A DNA stretch of 64,000 nucleotides from Morinoia aosen (Eukaryota > Arthropoda > Malacostraca > Amphipoda > Talitridae). Below the pieces are notes generated by a model. That model did no database searches. It saw only the letters and a list, made by a program, of their open reading frames with translations, and was not told the DNA's origin. The position numbers were made by a program, and so were the translations under genes. The stretch is taken from the NCBI GenBank assembly GCA_030386875.1, contig CM059576.1, positions 17,860,058 to 17,924,057 of the forward strand, read 5' to 3'. Shown here piece after piece: positions 52,738 through 63,900 of this stretch; the first letter of the stretch is position 1, and each line of letters opens with the position of its first letter.

Positions 52738-54041
52738 CCACCAGAAAAATTTTTTTTTGATCTGATTGGTCTGAAACTTGGTGAGTACATGTAGTTTTGC
52801 AAGACAAACATTCAAACTCTGAAATTTTTTAATTTAGGCCTTAGTTTTTCCGAAAAATTTGAAATATGGGTTTTTTGGGTGATTTTTATACATATTTCAA
52901 AAGAATAGAAGTCATTGAGTTTTTATGCTAGAACAAACTCAAAGACAGTTTTGGAATCCTTGAAACATTACTAACAAAGATATAATCGGGGATTTTGCAT
53001 TTTTTCTCATTTTTTTATATGCAAAAATTTCCCAATATTTAAAAAAAACCTAAATTTTTGGTTTGAACTGTTATAAAAAAAAATTGAATGTAAAAATGGA
53101 AGAAGTGGGAATGTAACTTTTTTTAGAAATGTTCCAAGGATTCCAAAACTGTCTTTGTTTTCTTCCTAGCATAAAAACTCAATGACTTCTATTCCTTTGA
53201 ATTTTGAAAATAAGTGACTTTACAGTATAAGCCACAAACGAAATATTTTGTTTTTGTGTGATATAATGGAAAATTTATGTGATTGAATGCTGTTTTCATT
53301 TTATTTCGATAATCTCTATGCATAACATCATATTCACACTAAATTGTAAATAAAAATTAAAATTTTTTTGTTATTTTATGAAAATTACCAAATTTTTTGT
53401 TTTCAGTCTGATTCTTATGAAATTTAAGTATTATATATAACTTTTGAAAAGAAACCTTATTTCTTTCATACATTTTTTTGATTCAGGCCTTAGTTTTTGA
53501 AAAAAATTGACATTTTGTTTTTTAATCAATTTGTATTGATTTTTCAAAAACTAGAACTCATTGAGTTTTTGTGCTAGAACAACAACAAAGACAGTTTTAG
53601 AATCCTTGGAACATATCTTACAAAAGTATGTTTGCAAATTTTCCATTTTTTTGTTTTCTTTTTATATGGGGTTGAAATGGGCTCAAAAATTTACAATTTT
53701 GGTGGTTTTTCACTGGTGTTGATATTTCAGGATGTAACTCCTCATTCAGTTTTTATGCTGGAACAAAAACAAAGACAGTTTTAGAATCCTTGAAACATTC
53801 CTAATAAACTCAAATGGGCTTTTTTTCCATTTTCCATTTGTTCTCTTTTTATATGGGGTTGAAATGGGGTAGATGATTGAAATTTTGGTCCCCACCCCCT
53901 TCCCCCTTCCTCGGGGGGATCTATTGTCTGTAGAGCCATAAAATTTTAGGACTGAATAGTCCATCACCTAAGGGTTCTTTTCCAACAATAACATGAAAAA
54001 TACCCATCAGAGAGAAAAGGGGCCCCAGAAAATCCCCTTAG
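52738..54041 (+). mobile_element. TTAA-flanked non-coding element, copy 2
   Basis: Left end TTAAGGGGGTC; right end ATCCCCTTAG, where the TTAA is mutated. It contains four modules with AAAGACAGTTTTRGAATCCTT near CATTGAGTTTTTATGCT: three direct (about 52895, 53550, 53740) and one inverted (about 53120-53200). Homologous to 30723-31645 in reverse orientation. No coding sequence. Confidence 0.75.
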
Positions 54042-54567
54042 GGCAGAAGTAGTTGTCTAGATTAAGTTTCAGAATGTTATCTGCCTGTTGCAAATTAGGG
54101 TTCACAAAATGGTTGCAATTACATATTGTTAGTACCTATGCCATGAGAATTAATAAGTTAAGATGGATGTAATCATACTGTCATAATTAAAACTGGGCTC
54201 TGAGAACAGGCATTCTAAATTCAAACATAGCAACAATCAACAAAGAACGCTTCACAAAAAAAGTCCATTCACATAAATGCTCATGAAGATTTACACTCAA
54301 ATATGATCATTTCTGATTTGAAAACGAATTTTCCACAGGTGACATTTCTTTCCTTGTTCCAATATACAATACATACACACAGGCTGTTTGTAAACTCATG
54401 GTACAAACTTTGACAGTGGGTAGAAAAATAGAAAATAACTTTTTGATGAATAAATAAAGTCTGGAAAGCCACATTTGGCTACATTTGTTTATGTGTGTTG
54501 TTGATGGATATCAGTACATGGTGTGAAGTAGTTCAACACTATAAATTGCTACCCAAATTTTAAAAAA

Positions 54568-56441
54568 GCAGATATGCACATGGAATACGGTCTGGCAAAT
54601 GGCAATGCAAGATTGACAGCTAGACTGTAGAAAGAGCAGTTTCCCAACTATATATAATGTATCTGATCATTGATTCTTCACCAGGTTGCATCAACATCTG
54701 AAAGATGCCTGCAGTTTTAAGGTGAACAGAAGAGAAGCGGATGGTAGAATGTAAGGGCAAAAACCCATTTAGGATGAAGAGCGGTTACTACACCATTTTG
54801 AAAGGAACCCACATACTAGCACTTGAGCCGCTGCACATGATCTTGGAATACATTGCTACTCTGAAGCATGGAACGTACTCCATGCTGACAGCCTGTACCC
54901 GTATCATGTTATACGAGCACAAGAACTGCTCTCAATCGACTCTCAGCAACGTGAACGATCTGCACGCTGGTTCATAAATAGAAATACTGCAGGTAATGAA
55001 TTTTCAAAGCATATACTCTCCACTGATAAACAACTTTTATGAGTGGTAGTATGTTTAACATGCATAATTTACACTTGTGGCAACCTGACAACCCGCATGC
55101 TTAGCATCAGTGCAACCAAGTGCGGTCTACTGTGAATGTAAGGGCAGGAATTATTGGCAACCATTTGGTTGGGCCGTATGTGCTTCCAGCACGTTTAACA
55201 AGGAAAAACTAAGAAGTATTTTTCAGGGAGTTTTTACCTGATCTAGAAAATGTACTTTTGGACATACAATGCAACAAATAGTTTCAACACAACGGAGCTC
55301 CACCCTGTTATGATCGTCGTTTCTTTTCTGATCATGTATATTGATTTCGATAATTTATGGATAATTTTCATGATCGACCTTCAAATAAAGATCTTGTCTA
55401 TAGTAGGTTTTAAAACACTTGCTATGCATGGCCACACATTTACTGTTTTGAAGTTTGATGAACACCACGCATGACAAGAGATGAATTGGAACCAGCAAAT
55501 GTTAAAGATGATAATAAGTCGCAATCTTACGTAACTTGGAGGAAGCAGCGGTGATGATGTCGATATATAAGATAGAGGTCTCTTATTTTACTTTATATTG
55601 GATTTGTTGTTCTGAGATTTGAAGTCACAAGAGCAATTTATACAATAACAACCTCAGTGTGCCCAACTGAGTTCAATTTAGAGTTACTAGGATAGGTGGC
55701 ACCAAAGAGACCCTTCTGAGACTAATTCTTGTACAGGAATGAATAATCCTAACTCTCAGTACAATCTTATATAGAAGCTATTGCTGCAGCTCATACAAGA
55801 TCGTTGGCAGCACTCAACCGTCAGGAGGCTTTTTTATGCATCATTTTCTGATGCCGCTTTGGTGCTGCCACACAGGCGTCATCCTCTCTCTGCTAATACG
55901 GCTTTCTGCTGAGGTTTTGCTGAATTTGCTGATTCTTATCGGAGGCCTTGCGAGTCAGGGCGTGCGTCCTACCTGCGGTCTAACCGTCCTTTGCCGTGAA
56001 CCGTTGCCAGTCGAGGCAACCGCTATCGTGGGTAATTTCGATGGTACGCAATTATGTAGAAAATTACATAACAATATCCCCCCATTACAACGCAACAAAT
56101 AGTTTTAACACAATGGAGCTCTACCCCATGTCACTAGGAATGCGCGTCAATTTCTTCACTGTACCTTTCTGGACAGATGGATAAGATGATTTGGACCCAT
56201 ACCATGGCCAGCTCAGTCACCAGATTTAACACCTTTGAACTTCTACCTTTGGGGTCACCTGAACAGTTTAGTTTCTGAATCGCCAGTGGAGACAGAGATG
56301 GATCTGATTGAAAGGATAGTAGAGGCTGCAGGACACTTAACGGATGATCGACAAGTGTTTATTCATGTTCAGGAATCACTACTGCATTGGCACAGAACCT
56401 GCATTATAGCAGAAGGTGGTCACGTTGTGCATATATCGTGA
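54568..56441 (+). pseudogene. Mariner-type transposase, decayed and interrupted
   Basis: Pieces in order: ADMHMEYGLANGNARLTARL (54568, DNA-binding start), FTRLHQHLKDA-like and FKVNRREADG near 54680-54750, HHFERNPHTST (54790), QPDNPHA-like and VNVRAGIIGNHLVGPYVLPA (55130), FQHNGAPP (55290), then after the insertion CTFLDRWIR, SPDLTPLNFYLWGHLNSLVS and EMDLIERIVEAAGHLTDD (to 56441). The second catalytic position reads N instead of D (HNGAP). Several stops and frameshifts make it inactive. Confidence 0.82.
55309..56086. mobile_element. Unidentified insertion in the mariner-type element, with a long flanking duplication
   Basis: About 780 bases separate transposase pieces that should be contiguous. 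The same ~42-bp transposase segment (GCAACAAATAGTTTYAACAC...GGAGCTCYACCC) occurs on both sides (from about 55266 and from about 56085) with four differences. The insert is GC-richer from 55840 to 56050. Its class is unknown: a solo LTR or LINE piece with a long target duplication, or a tandem duplication. Confidence 0.55.
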
Positions 56442-56743
56442 AGTACTTCCATTCACGTGGTTAGGTTAAAGTGGTTTCCATCTGTGGAGAAACATGATTT
56501 GATATCTAGCGAATGATAGATTTTCACACTTTTTGTTATTCGTAAAAAAGTTGTTATCAGCTTTCTACCCACTGCCAAAGTTTGAACCATGAGTTTACTA
56601 GTCCCTGTATAAAGTTATGCAAATAATTGTCATTTCAAAAATTGAAGACACCCTGCTATTTCATGTAATTTTCCCGCAAAAAAATAATAGATAAAATTTC
56701 AAAACAAATTTAAAATTAGAGGTTGCTACCATCCTCTGATCAT

Positions 56744-56970
56744 TCAACACGTTAAGTGTGGCATGACCCACTGGTGGTCATTTAGGTGATTTTCATAATG
56801 CTCCTGGCCGACCAGCAGTCACTTACTCAATTTTTATAAATACTAAATGAAAGTTAAATGAAGGCATGATCCAGTCAATGTTGGATATTTTCAAATTTTC
56901 TTACTACAATTGACTCTAAATTTGAGCTGGATATTGAACTTCAGTTTAACCCGCCGCACTTAACGTGTTA
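56744..56970. mobile_element. TTAA-type MITE, 227 bp, related to 47627-48056
   Basis: The ends TCAACACGTTAAGTG and CACTTAACGTGTTAA are inverted repeats. The interior matches one arm of the palindromic MITE (ACCCACTGGTGGTCA, AGCAGTCACTTACTC, GAACTTCAGTTTAACCC). Confidence 0.82.
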
Positions 56971-57267
56971 AATTGTTGTTCTTCCGTATTTCAGACAGTG
57001 TTAGAAGCTCCAATTTCTTACTTCACCCCTCCTTCTGTCTGCAACACAACTGTTAAACCCCCAAAAATAGGTGATAATTGATGAGACCAATCATCAAACA
57101 GCATTTAACCCTTACAGGTAACCGGCTTACACTGTATCTCTATTTTACCCCATGTACCCATGTCCGCATGATGTGGTGAATATCGAGAAGATATGAAATG
57201 TGTTTTTGGTGGTGATAGGGCTTTGCATATTTTTCATTTCTCATTCAACTACCCTTGACAGAGATAG

Positions 57268-57910
57268 ACTATTGACACGCCACGTATGGTTTGTCTATTA
57301 GTACGCCTCGTATATTTTGTCTATTAATCTGCCTCGTATGGTCTATCTATTTGTACACCTCTGATAGCTTGTCTATTAGTAAACCTCGTATAGTTTGCCT
57401 ATTTTTATGCCTTGTATGGCTTATCTATTTGTACACCTCGGATGGTTTGTCAATTAGTACTCCTAGTATAGAACTTTTGTTAGACTACTAGCACACCATG
57501 AATGGTTTGTCTATTAGTATGCCTCGTATATTTTGTCTATTAATCTGCCTCGTATGGCTATCTATTTGTACACCTCTGATAGCTTGTCTATTAGTACACC
57601 TCGTATAGTTTGCCTATTGTTATGCCTTGTATGGCTTATCTATTTGTACACCTCGGATGGTTTGTCAATTAGTACTCCTAGTATAGAACTTTTGTTAGAC
57701 TACTAGCACACCATGAATGGTTTGTCTATTAGTATGCCTCGTATATTTTGTCAATTAATATGCCTCGTATGGTCTATCTACTTGTTCACCTCTGATAGTT
57801 TGTCTATTAGTACACCTTGTATAGTTTGTCTATTATTATGCCTCGTATGGCTTATCTACTTGTACACCTCGGATGGTTTGTCAATTAGTACTCCTCGTAT
57901 GGAACATTTG
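57268..57910. repeat. 26-bp satellite with 215-bp higher-order period
   Basis: Monomers like TTGTCTATTAGTACACCTCG-TATGGT vary systematically and form a higher-order unit of eight to nine monomers. A distinctive CACACCATGAATGGTTTG variant recurs 215 bases apart (57492 and 57707). About three higher-order units are present. The same sequence is open in one frame because 26-bp units shift frame, so short open frames here are not evidence of a gene. Confidence 0.92.
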
Positions 57911-58235
57911 TTTTAGGATGTCCTATATTAAGAAACTTTTAAAAGCCAATATGTTGGCATGTATCTCATGTGACAACTTGGAAAAATACATTTTTTCTTT
58001 TCTTTTCTTTATGACTGGCGTAAACACATTCGTTCAGTCAAAAATAAATGGACACTGCTTACAAAATATAGAGCGGATCAGTTCAAATACGGACTAAACG
58101 TGTTCATTCAGTATCTGTCCAGTTGCCAAATACCACCAGATAGCGACAGTGTGGGTTTTACCTTCAGTGTGACGGCGTCCTCTGATAGAAGTAGGAGGTT
58201 GTCTCTACAGGCAAATTCAAAGTCTTTCTAGCTCA
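57911..58235. other. Flank of the piggyBac-type gene
   Basis: Contains CATTCGTTCAGT near 58027, found inverted and palindromic near 59257-59275 (ACTGAACGAATTAGTTCAGT). These may be sub-terminal repeats of the piggyBac-type element. TTAA sites flank but the ends were not fixed. Confidence 0.4.
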
Positions 58236-59199
58236 ATGGTGGATGACAGAGGTAAGTTGTTGAAGTGATCCAAAAAATATTAGTGGTAACGTGACTATTC
58301 TACTACATAATGAAACAATGTTTGAGTCCAAATGTTGAAATATGTGTGTGCTACGATTGATTTTTTTGCGATGAACTAATTCCACCAGTCCGTACTAGAT
58401 ACCTTATTTTGACATATGAACGAATGAGTTCACTTCAGATTTCAGAGCAAAAAAGTGTTTATAAAAATTGATTTCTGTTACACTTTCCAGGTACTGCGGC
58501 AAATATGTTTTATAAAAGAGGACCAAACCAACATAGGATTACAAATCAACTCTCAGACACCCGAGACAGTGATGGGGATGACGATTATGATACTGATGAC
58601 ACCGTTGCAGATCCAATGTTTGTTCTTGATGATCAAGATGAATGTAAGTGTTCTGACATTGTATGTACTTTTATTTACTCTGCATTTTTACTGAACTAAG
58701 ATATATCCTCAACCTGAAAAGAATGTGGAATGCTACGACCAGAAGGCTAAGAAAAAAATTAAAATGGAGTGTCCAGGCATCGTCCAAACTTACGTTCGAT
58801 CCATGCGAGGTGTTGACAAAGCAGACGTTTTCATAGCATTGTACAAAATTGATCTAAGACCAAAAAAATATTACCTGAAATTGATGTTCTGCATGTTTGA
58901 CATGATCATTGTAGACGGTTACTCTATAAGCGTGATGCACAAGAGCTGAAAATTCCAAAGAAAGATGTTCTTCCTCTGGCTTCTTTCAAACTGAGGGTAG
59001 CATTTGCATTGATGCAAGCAGGGAAGGTATTGAATGTAACTAAAAGAGGAAGACCTAGTAACAGTGATCAACAGAGAAAAAGATTCTGTAGAGTTGCTGG
59101 ACCTCATCCGGACAATATTGTTCATAATCTATGTACGAATCAGTTTTTATACAAAAATGTCATGTTTTTCCACGAAACTTTAGTAAATTATACGTAGTA
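58236..59199 (+). pseudogene. piggyBac-type transposase gene with catalytic middle deleted
   Basis: Exon 1 (58236-58251, MVDDR plus one base, donor GAG|GTAAGT), exon 2 (58491-58643, acceptor TTTCCAG|GTA, acidic DSDGDDDYDTDDT, donor AAT|GTAAGT), then after only ~70 bases the C-terminal part KMECPGIVQTYVRSMRGVDK ADVFIALYKI..KKYYLKLMFCM (58725-58949). A frameshift near 58920 leads to KRGRPSNSDQQRKRFCR (59040-59090). Splice phases of exons 1-2 agree. The DDD catalytic region expected between the two parts (some 300 residues) is absent. Confidence 0.78.
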
Positions 59200-60439
59200 T
59201 TCAGTTATTCAACGGTTGTTCTTCCTAACATAATTGCTGCAGTGTCCCTATTACATGACTAACTGAACGAATTAGTTCAGTCATGTTAAAATCTATGAAA
59301 ATATATATTTTTTCATTTTGAAGACACCTTTGGTTTTATTACTTTACAAACTAACTAAAAATAGCAAAAAAAAAATAATTTTTTGTCCCTCTAAATTATA
59401 ATTCAGGTCATAAAGGATTAAAAACCAGCAATAATCCACAGCATGAGCAAAAAATGATCTAATATTGCAGAAAAATCCCAGATGCTGAATACTTGAGTAG
59501 TAGTTTGTTGAATACCTTATTACCATTGCATAAATGCTTTTACATAGGAAAGACAAAATATCATATGGTATAAACTAAATAAAATGTGTAGCAAGGAACA
59601 TAGTGTGTTCTTATAAAAGCTACCCAGAGCATTACAACAGAAAGTATGGAGGGATTAAAACCAAAAAGAAATGAAAAGGTATGGTAACCCATAGAAGATA
59701 AGTGGGTACTGCACAAAACATAGAAAACACACAGGCTTATTCAAAGGTGAGACAACTCAACAGCTGGAGGAAATTTCTCATTTAGATCAGACTACCAAGA
59801 TGAACAGTAACCTCATGACTACTAGGGAGTTCTCAAACTAAACCTTGTTTTCTCTAGATGTCTTTCTAATTCATGATTCAGAAACTCATACTAAATCAAG
59901 ATATCAAAAAGGTGATTTATTTGAAAAAATTTAGGCTGTGATGGCAAGTGTTTGTAAAGCTGTATGATAAATGACCAATGTACATTTTATTAAAAAGAAC
60001 AAGATCTTCAATACTTTTTGTTTTTTGTTTAACTTCTGAAATAGCCACCAAAAGATTCAAAACATACATCAACACAGAGAAAAATTTGCAATCATTTTTA
60101 TGCTAAGTAGAGAAATGGATACACGTAATGACTTCTCAAATGTAAAAGTTAATTGTGAAAATAATTTTGCCAAGAAACACATAACCTGATAAATTGTCTC
60201 AACAAAATGGAACTACAGCCCACAATGTATATGTAACCATAGATTAGTTGAAGAGCTGATTTCCTCAATGACTAATTTCACATAGATCAAATTTTCCTAA
60301 GTCAACAAGATTACCTGATTTGTGTCTCTTTTAGATTTTATTTTTTGACTTGGGTAACATAATGAATATTTTGTATTGCATATTCATGCACTGAATAACA
60401 ATGCCAGAGTGAAATTATTATATTAGATATGTTAGTTGA
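59200..60439. other. AT-rich stretch without recognisable gene
   Basis: 1.2 kb with short frames only and no repeat end recognised beyond the palindrome near 59257. Confidence 0.5.
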
Positions 60440-60786
60440 AGCCTTAGTTTGCCCAACAGAGGTGTTCTAATGGGAAGAAAGTTGAAGGCAGCGTTCAGTT
60501 TGGGCAACAAGAAGTCTACACACAAGGTCTGCTGTCACACAGGGTCCCCTGCATACAAGAACAGCAAGTAAGAAAAAGAGTTTAAGGAACTAAATTAAGA
60601 TTGAAAAAGAAAGATATGGATACTGAGATGAGAGCAGTACCTGAAAAAAAGATGACCCATAACAAAATGAAATTATTCTATTGCAATAAAAAGAATACCT
60701 TCCTGACTTTGGGCCTGGGATCTGGAAATTCCTCTAGGGAGCAACAATTACCATAGACACAGAAGTTGTATCCTGGTGAGAGGACA
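60440..60786 (+). repeat. Unclassified interspersed repeat, copy H
   Basis: The most diverged full-length copy: GAAGCCTTAGTTTGCCCAAC, GGCAGCGTTCAGTTTGG, TGACCCATAACAAAATG and GAAGTTGTATCCTGGTGAG in the expected order. Confidence 0.7.
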
Positions 60787-61074
60787 ATAACTTTCAATTG
60801 TTGACTCTATTACATATACATCTATTAGGAGTCCCTTCCACAACAAGGCCCAACAGCACTTTGTGGATTTACTCTTGCAGCTTTATAAGAATTCAAAGAT
60901 TTCAGACCTTAAGATTTGTAAAAATTACACATCTTATTTACCAACTGTAGGTCAGCTTCTGAAATGAGGGTGCAAAGCACTTTCCATTCCATTCATTTAT
61001 TTAGTTTTTGACTAACCTCTTACATTCCTTTCCCATGGTTCTTACTTCATTACTTCCTTCACCAACAATTCCTT
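60787..61074. other. Stretch without recognisable gene
   Basis: Under 300 bases of AT-rich sequence; nothing recognised. Confidence 0.4.
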
Positions 61075-61290
61075 CTTGATTTCCCCATATGGACACACCC
61101 TTTCCACACACAGCAGTTCACACTTTTTGCCACATTTCCCGCATTCATCATACTTCTCACCTCATCGATTTACCTATATCCCAATGTCACCCCACCCATA
61201 CTCCTCAGACACTCCATCTGAAGTACATTCCACTGACTCCTATCAGCCACTTTTGAGCCTCAAGTTTCATATCCATTTCGCACATCAGCC
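61075..61290 (-). mobile_element. Decayed RTE-like LINE fragment
   Basis: CATACTCCTCAGACACTCCA and the following ~70 bases align with 37433-37520 of the RTE-like LINE, in the same orientation, with many differences. The bias to C and T is the same. No usable frame. Confidence 0.6.
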
Positions 61291-61847
61291 TGACACTCTC
61301 ATACTGTTAGGAGAACACTTAAATGTCTGCCTCCTCAATACAGAAATACTATGGGTTGCAGAAGACCAGTATAGCAAGACTACACAGTCTATAATTTAAG
61401 AACACTGACAGCAAACCTTATGAATGAGCAAAATATAATGGTAGATCAAGGAAAACTACAAAATGGTGATATGGGTAACTTGTGGCAAACCCGAAGGCTG
61501 CACATGAGAAGACTCATGAATTTCTATCAACACTTGAAATCATAGCACAAAATTAAATCAATAAAAGTAGTAACTTGAACTATTGACTGTTGCAAAAAAT
61601 TCAAGCTAGCTTAACGAAAAAATGGGATTCAATCAAAATTTAAAAAATTAAATTGAAGAACTGAGAATAACTAAGGTCTTAAATGATGTTACACATGGAA
61701 TAAAATCTTGAACATAGTTATCTAGAAACTGAAAACAATTCAAAACTAAACAAAACTTAAACTTTAGGAACAAATAACTAAAAAAAAACACAGTCACAGG
61801 ATTAGAGGAGAGGCATCAAAGCAGTAGAGCAGGCCATGAAAGCTCAC
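61291..61847. other. AT-rich stretch without recognisable gene
   Basis: Nothing recognised. Confidence 0.4.
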
Positions 61848-61939
61848 CTGTCAGACTCCAGAAGTCAATCAGAGGCCCCAACACTGCCAGGCACTCCAGC
61901 CAGCACCAACTCGCTGGTCTCCACCTGACCCTTGCTGCT
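61848..61939 (-). CDS. Candidate exon of an unidentified gene
   Basis: Minus strand: a pyrimidine-rich acceptor TTTACCTTCAG|AGC and strong donor GACAG|GTGAGC bound 92 GC-rich bases. One of three frames is open across it (it includes SWCWLECLAVLGPLIDFWSL). It could be an upstream exon of the zinc-finger gene, which lies downstream on the same strand, or of another gene. The plus strand also has acceptor-like and donor-like bounds at 61854/61945, so the strand is not certain. Confidence 0.35.
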
Positions 61940-62879
61940 CTGAAGGTAAACAAGGACAAACAATCATAACCTTCAAGGTTGCAGTGTGGCATCAACTCAT
62001 CCTACTGTACAAATGCAATAGCAATACAAGAGGTCACTCATAAATGTTTTTCTTAATTGAAGAAAAAATGTGACTCCTTTGATCTAGACTATATTTCAAC
62101 ATTATCACAACCAATGGTTTAATGATGCAATACATGAGAACTATAGTAATTAGAGACTGACATCATAAGCTATCTTTGAATAAAAGGTGAATGACTCACC
62201 TAATGAGAGTCCTGATCACACAGGATTTTCCTTTTACAGGAAGGTAGGTTTGATAAGGTTATTCAAGTGTTATATTTATTACCCTTAAATTACCAGGTTA
62301 TTTTTTCTTTACTGTAGGATAAAGCTGAAAAGAATTAAAAAAGCATTCAGTAAATGAAAAGAATTGAATACAATAGAATGAAATTTATATACAAAGGATA
62401 ATTAAGTACATTCAACCAATGAAACAACAAAATGACTAATTTCCTTACAGTACAATATTTTTGTATTTATCATCAGGTAACATTTCCTTGCAGCTCTCTA
62501 CCATTTTTTCCATGCGTGTTACTATCTTCTAATTTTCACCTTATCTAATTCAATATTATCAGGGCCAAACACTTTCTAACACAAAAAACCACTTTTGATA
62601 AACAATTCTTGTCTTAATTCTTTTTTACAACCACCTTGAGTGTTTCTACAAACGGTCTTTATAAAAATTTTGATCAGTCTACTGTTCCTTTTCATCTTAG
62701 CTAATAATGCTAAAATATCAGCACAGCGTGGCTGCAATGTATTGTTGACTGTGCATCAAACATTTCCACCTCCCTCTTCCCCTCAAAAGTCTTGCTTCAC
62801 CTGACACAGAACTCCATCTGGATACATCTTTAACAAACATGTAACACTACATACCACTGATGCAAGCCCACAAGCATTT
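61940..62879. other. AT-rich stretch without recognisable gene
   Basis: Nothing recognised. Confidence 0.45.
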
Positions 62880-62945
62880 CACACCATTCACTCACTATAC
62901 TTTCAGTTTTCACACATGCTCTGCTTTCAATATAATAGCTCATGG
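62880..62945 (-). mobile_element. Short RTE-like LINE fragment
   Basis: CACCATTCACTCAC and TCACACATGCTCTGCTTTCA match 38054-38110 of the RTE-like LINE in the same orientation. Confidence 0.55.
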
Positions 62946-63635
62946 TCTTAAGGGAATCAAACGGTTTGGCCCTTTACAATATTCAAAAATTTATAAAAAA
63001 ATACTTCACAAATGCAATAAGCTCTGAGGTATTCCCAACATGTTTGGAACTCATGTAAAATATGATGGGCACTTCTTAAACACATTAGAAAACCACTTCC
63101 AGAATAAATTTTGTTAAGTGAGGTATGACTGTAGAATCAAACCTGAAATAAAATCACTATTATGAAAGTGATTAAAAGTCCGTTCGTCTGTCTGTGTAAC
63201 CCCCTCTTCTAATCGATAGATTTGATAGCAACAAGGATAAAGCTTAAGAAATACAAGAAATTATTCTATTGAATTACTTTTCTGTGGCAATTTAATTCCC
63301 TTTCACTTGGATTATGGTATCCAGAATATGCAATTGGCAGATTTTAACAAATAGGAATTTTTTTGAGTACTTTCTCTGTTGAAATTCATCATGTTGCTTT
63401 GATGTTTTTAATGATAATGCAAAAAAAATGTTTTAAATTTGTTTGACCAGTAACCTGGCTACCAATTAGTAGAAAGCCCAAGATTTTGAAACTAGAGTTA
63501 TCATTTTCGAAATTGTGATTTTCTTGAGCAGCTTCAAAGAGATAATAGTTGGCATTTAAAAAAAATTCCAGCAAAAAAGGCCACCATGGATAGAAATGTG
63601 TCCAACCGCAAGGGAGAAGTAGCAAGACTACAACA
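62946..63635. other. AT-rich stretch without recognisable gene
   Basis: Nothing recognised. Confidence 0.45.
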
Positions 63636-63900
63636 GCAAGAAAACACCAAAGATGATCGGAAGAACAACGTGAAACGGCAAGACAAAGCAATGCTGCTTG
63701 CTAACGAGAAGCTAAATTGACCCTTGAACGGCGTTTGGAAATTCTACGAAATAATGCAGAGCAACACCGAGTAGCTAGAGAGAGCATAACGCATGAAAGA
63801 AGCACGGAAATTCTTCAGCATAACTCTGGACAACATTGAGTGGCATGAGAGAACTTAACTCAAGAAAGAAGGGATGAAATTCTTCAGATTAATGCCAACC
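63636..63900 (+). pseudogene. Helitron-like N-terminal repeat coding scrap
   Basis: With a few stops, the plus strand reads EEQRETARQSNAA, then EAKLTLERRLEILRNNAEQH RVARE and a repeat of about 22-24 residues (ITHERSTEILQHNSGQH, LTQERRDEILQINANQH). Tandem E/R/Q-rich repeats of this kind precede the Rep/helicase core of many arthropod Helitron proteins and related PIF1-like genes. The core, if present, is beyond the right edge. Other coiled-coil repeats are possible. Confidence 0.5.

Larger units (their letters stand above)
54380..56607 (+). mobile_element. Mariner-type DNA transposon with ~47-bp terminal repeats
   Basis: The left terminus (54380-54426) contains GTAAACTCATGG and ACAGTGGGTAGAAA; the right terminus (56562-56607) is its reverse complement with few differences. 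A TA follows the right end. Inside is a decayed transposase and a ~780-bp insertion. The transposase belongs to the widespread arthropod IS630/Tc1/mariner-like family often labelled with DUF4817. Confidence 0.85.

Noticed and set aside
57268-57910. CRISPR-like spacing of repeats
   Set aside because: The units are contiguous 26-bp satellite monomers without unique spacers, in an animal genome.
57291-57916. Repeating 66-67-residue frames (SISTPRIFCLL...)
   Set aside because: Produced by the 26-bp satellite; not a gene.
63389-63691. 100-residue minus-strand frame with a hydrophobic stretch
   Set aside because: It overlaps the Helitron-like coding scrap on the other strand and has no recognisable family or context.
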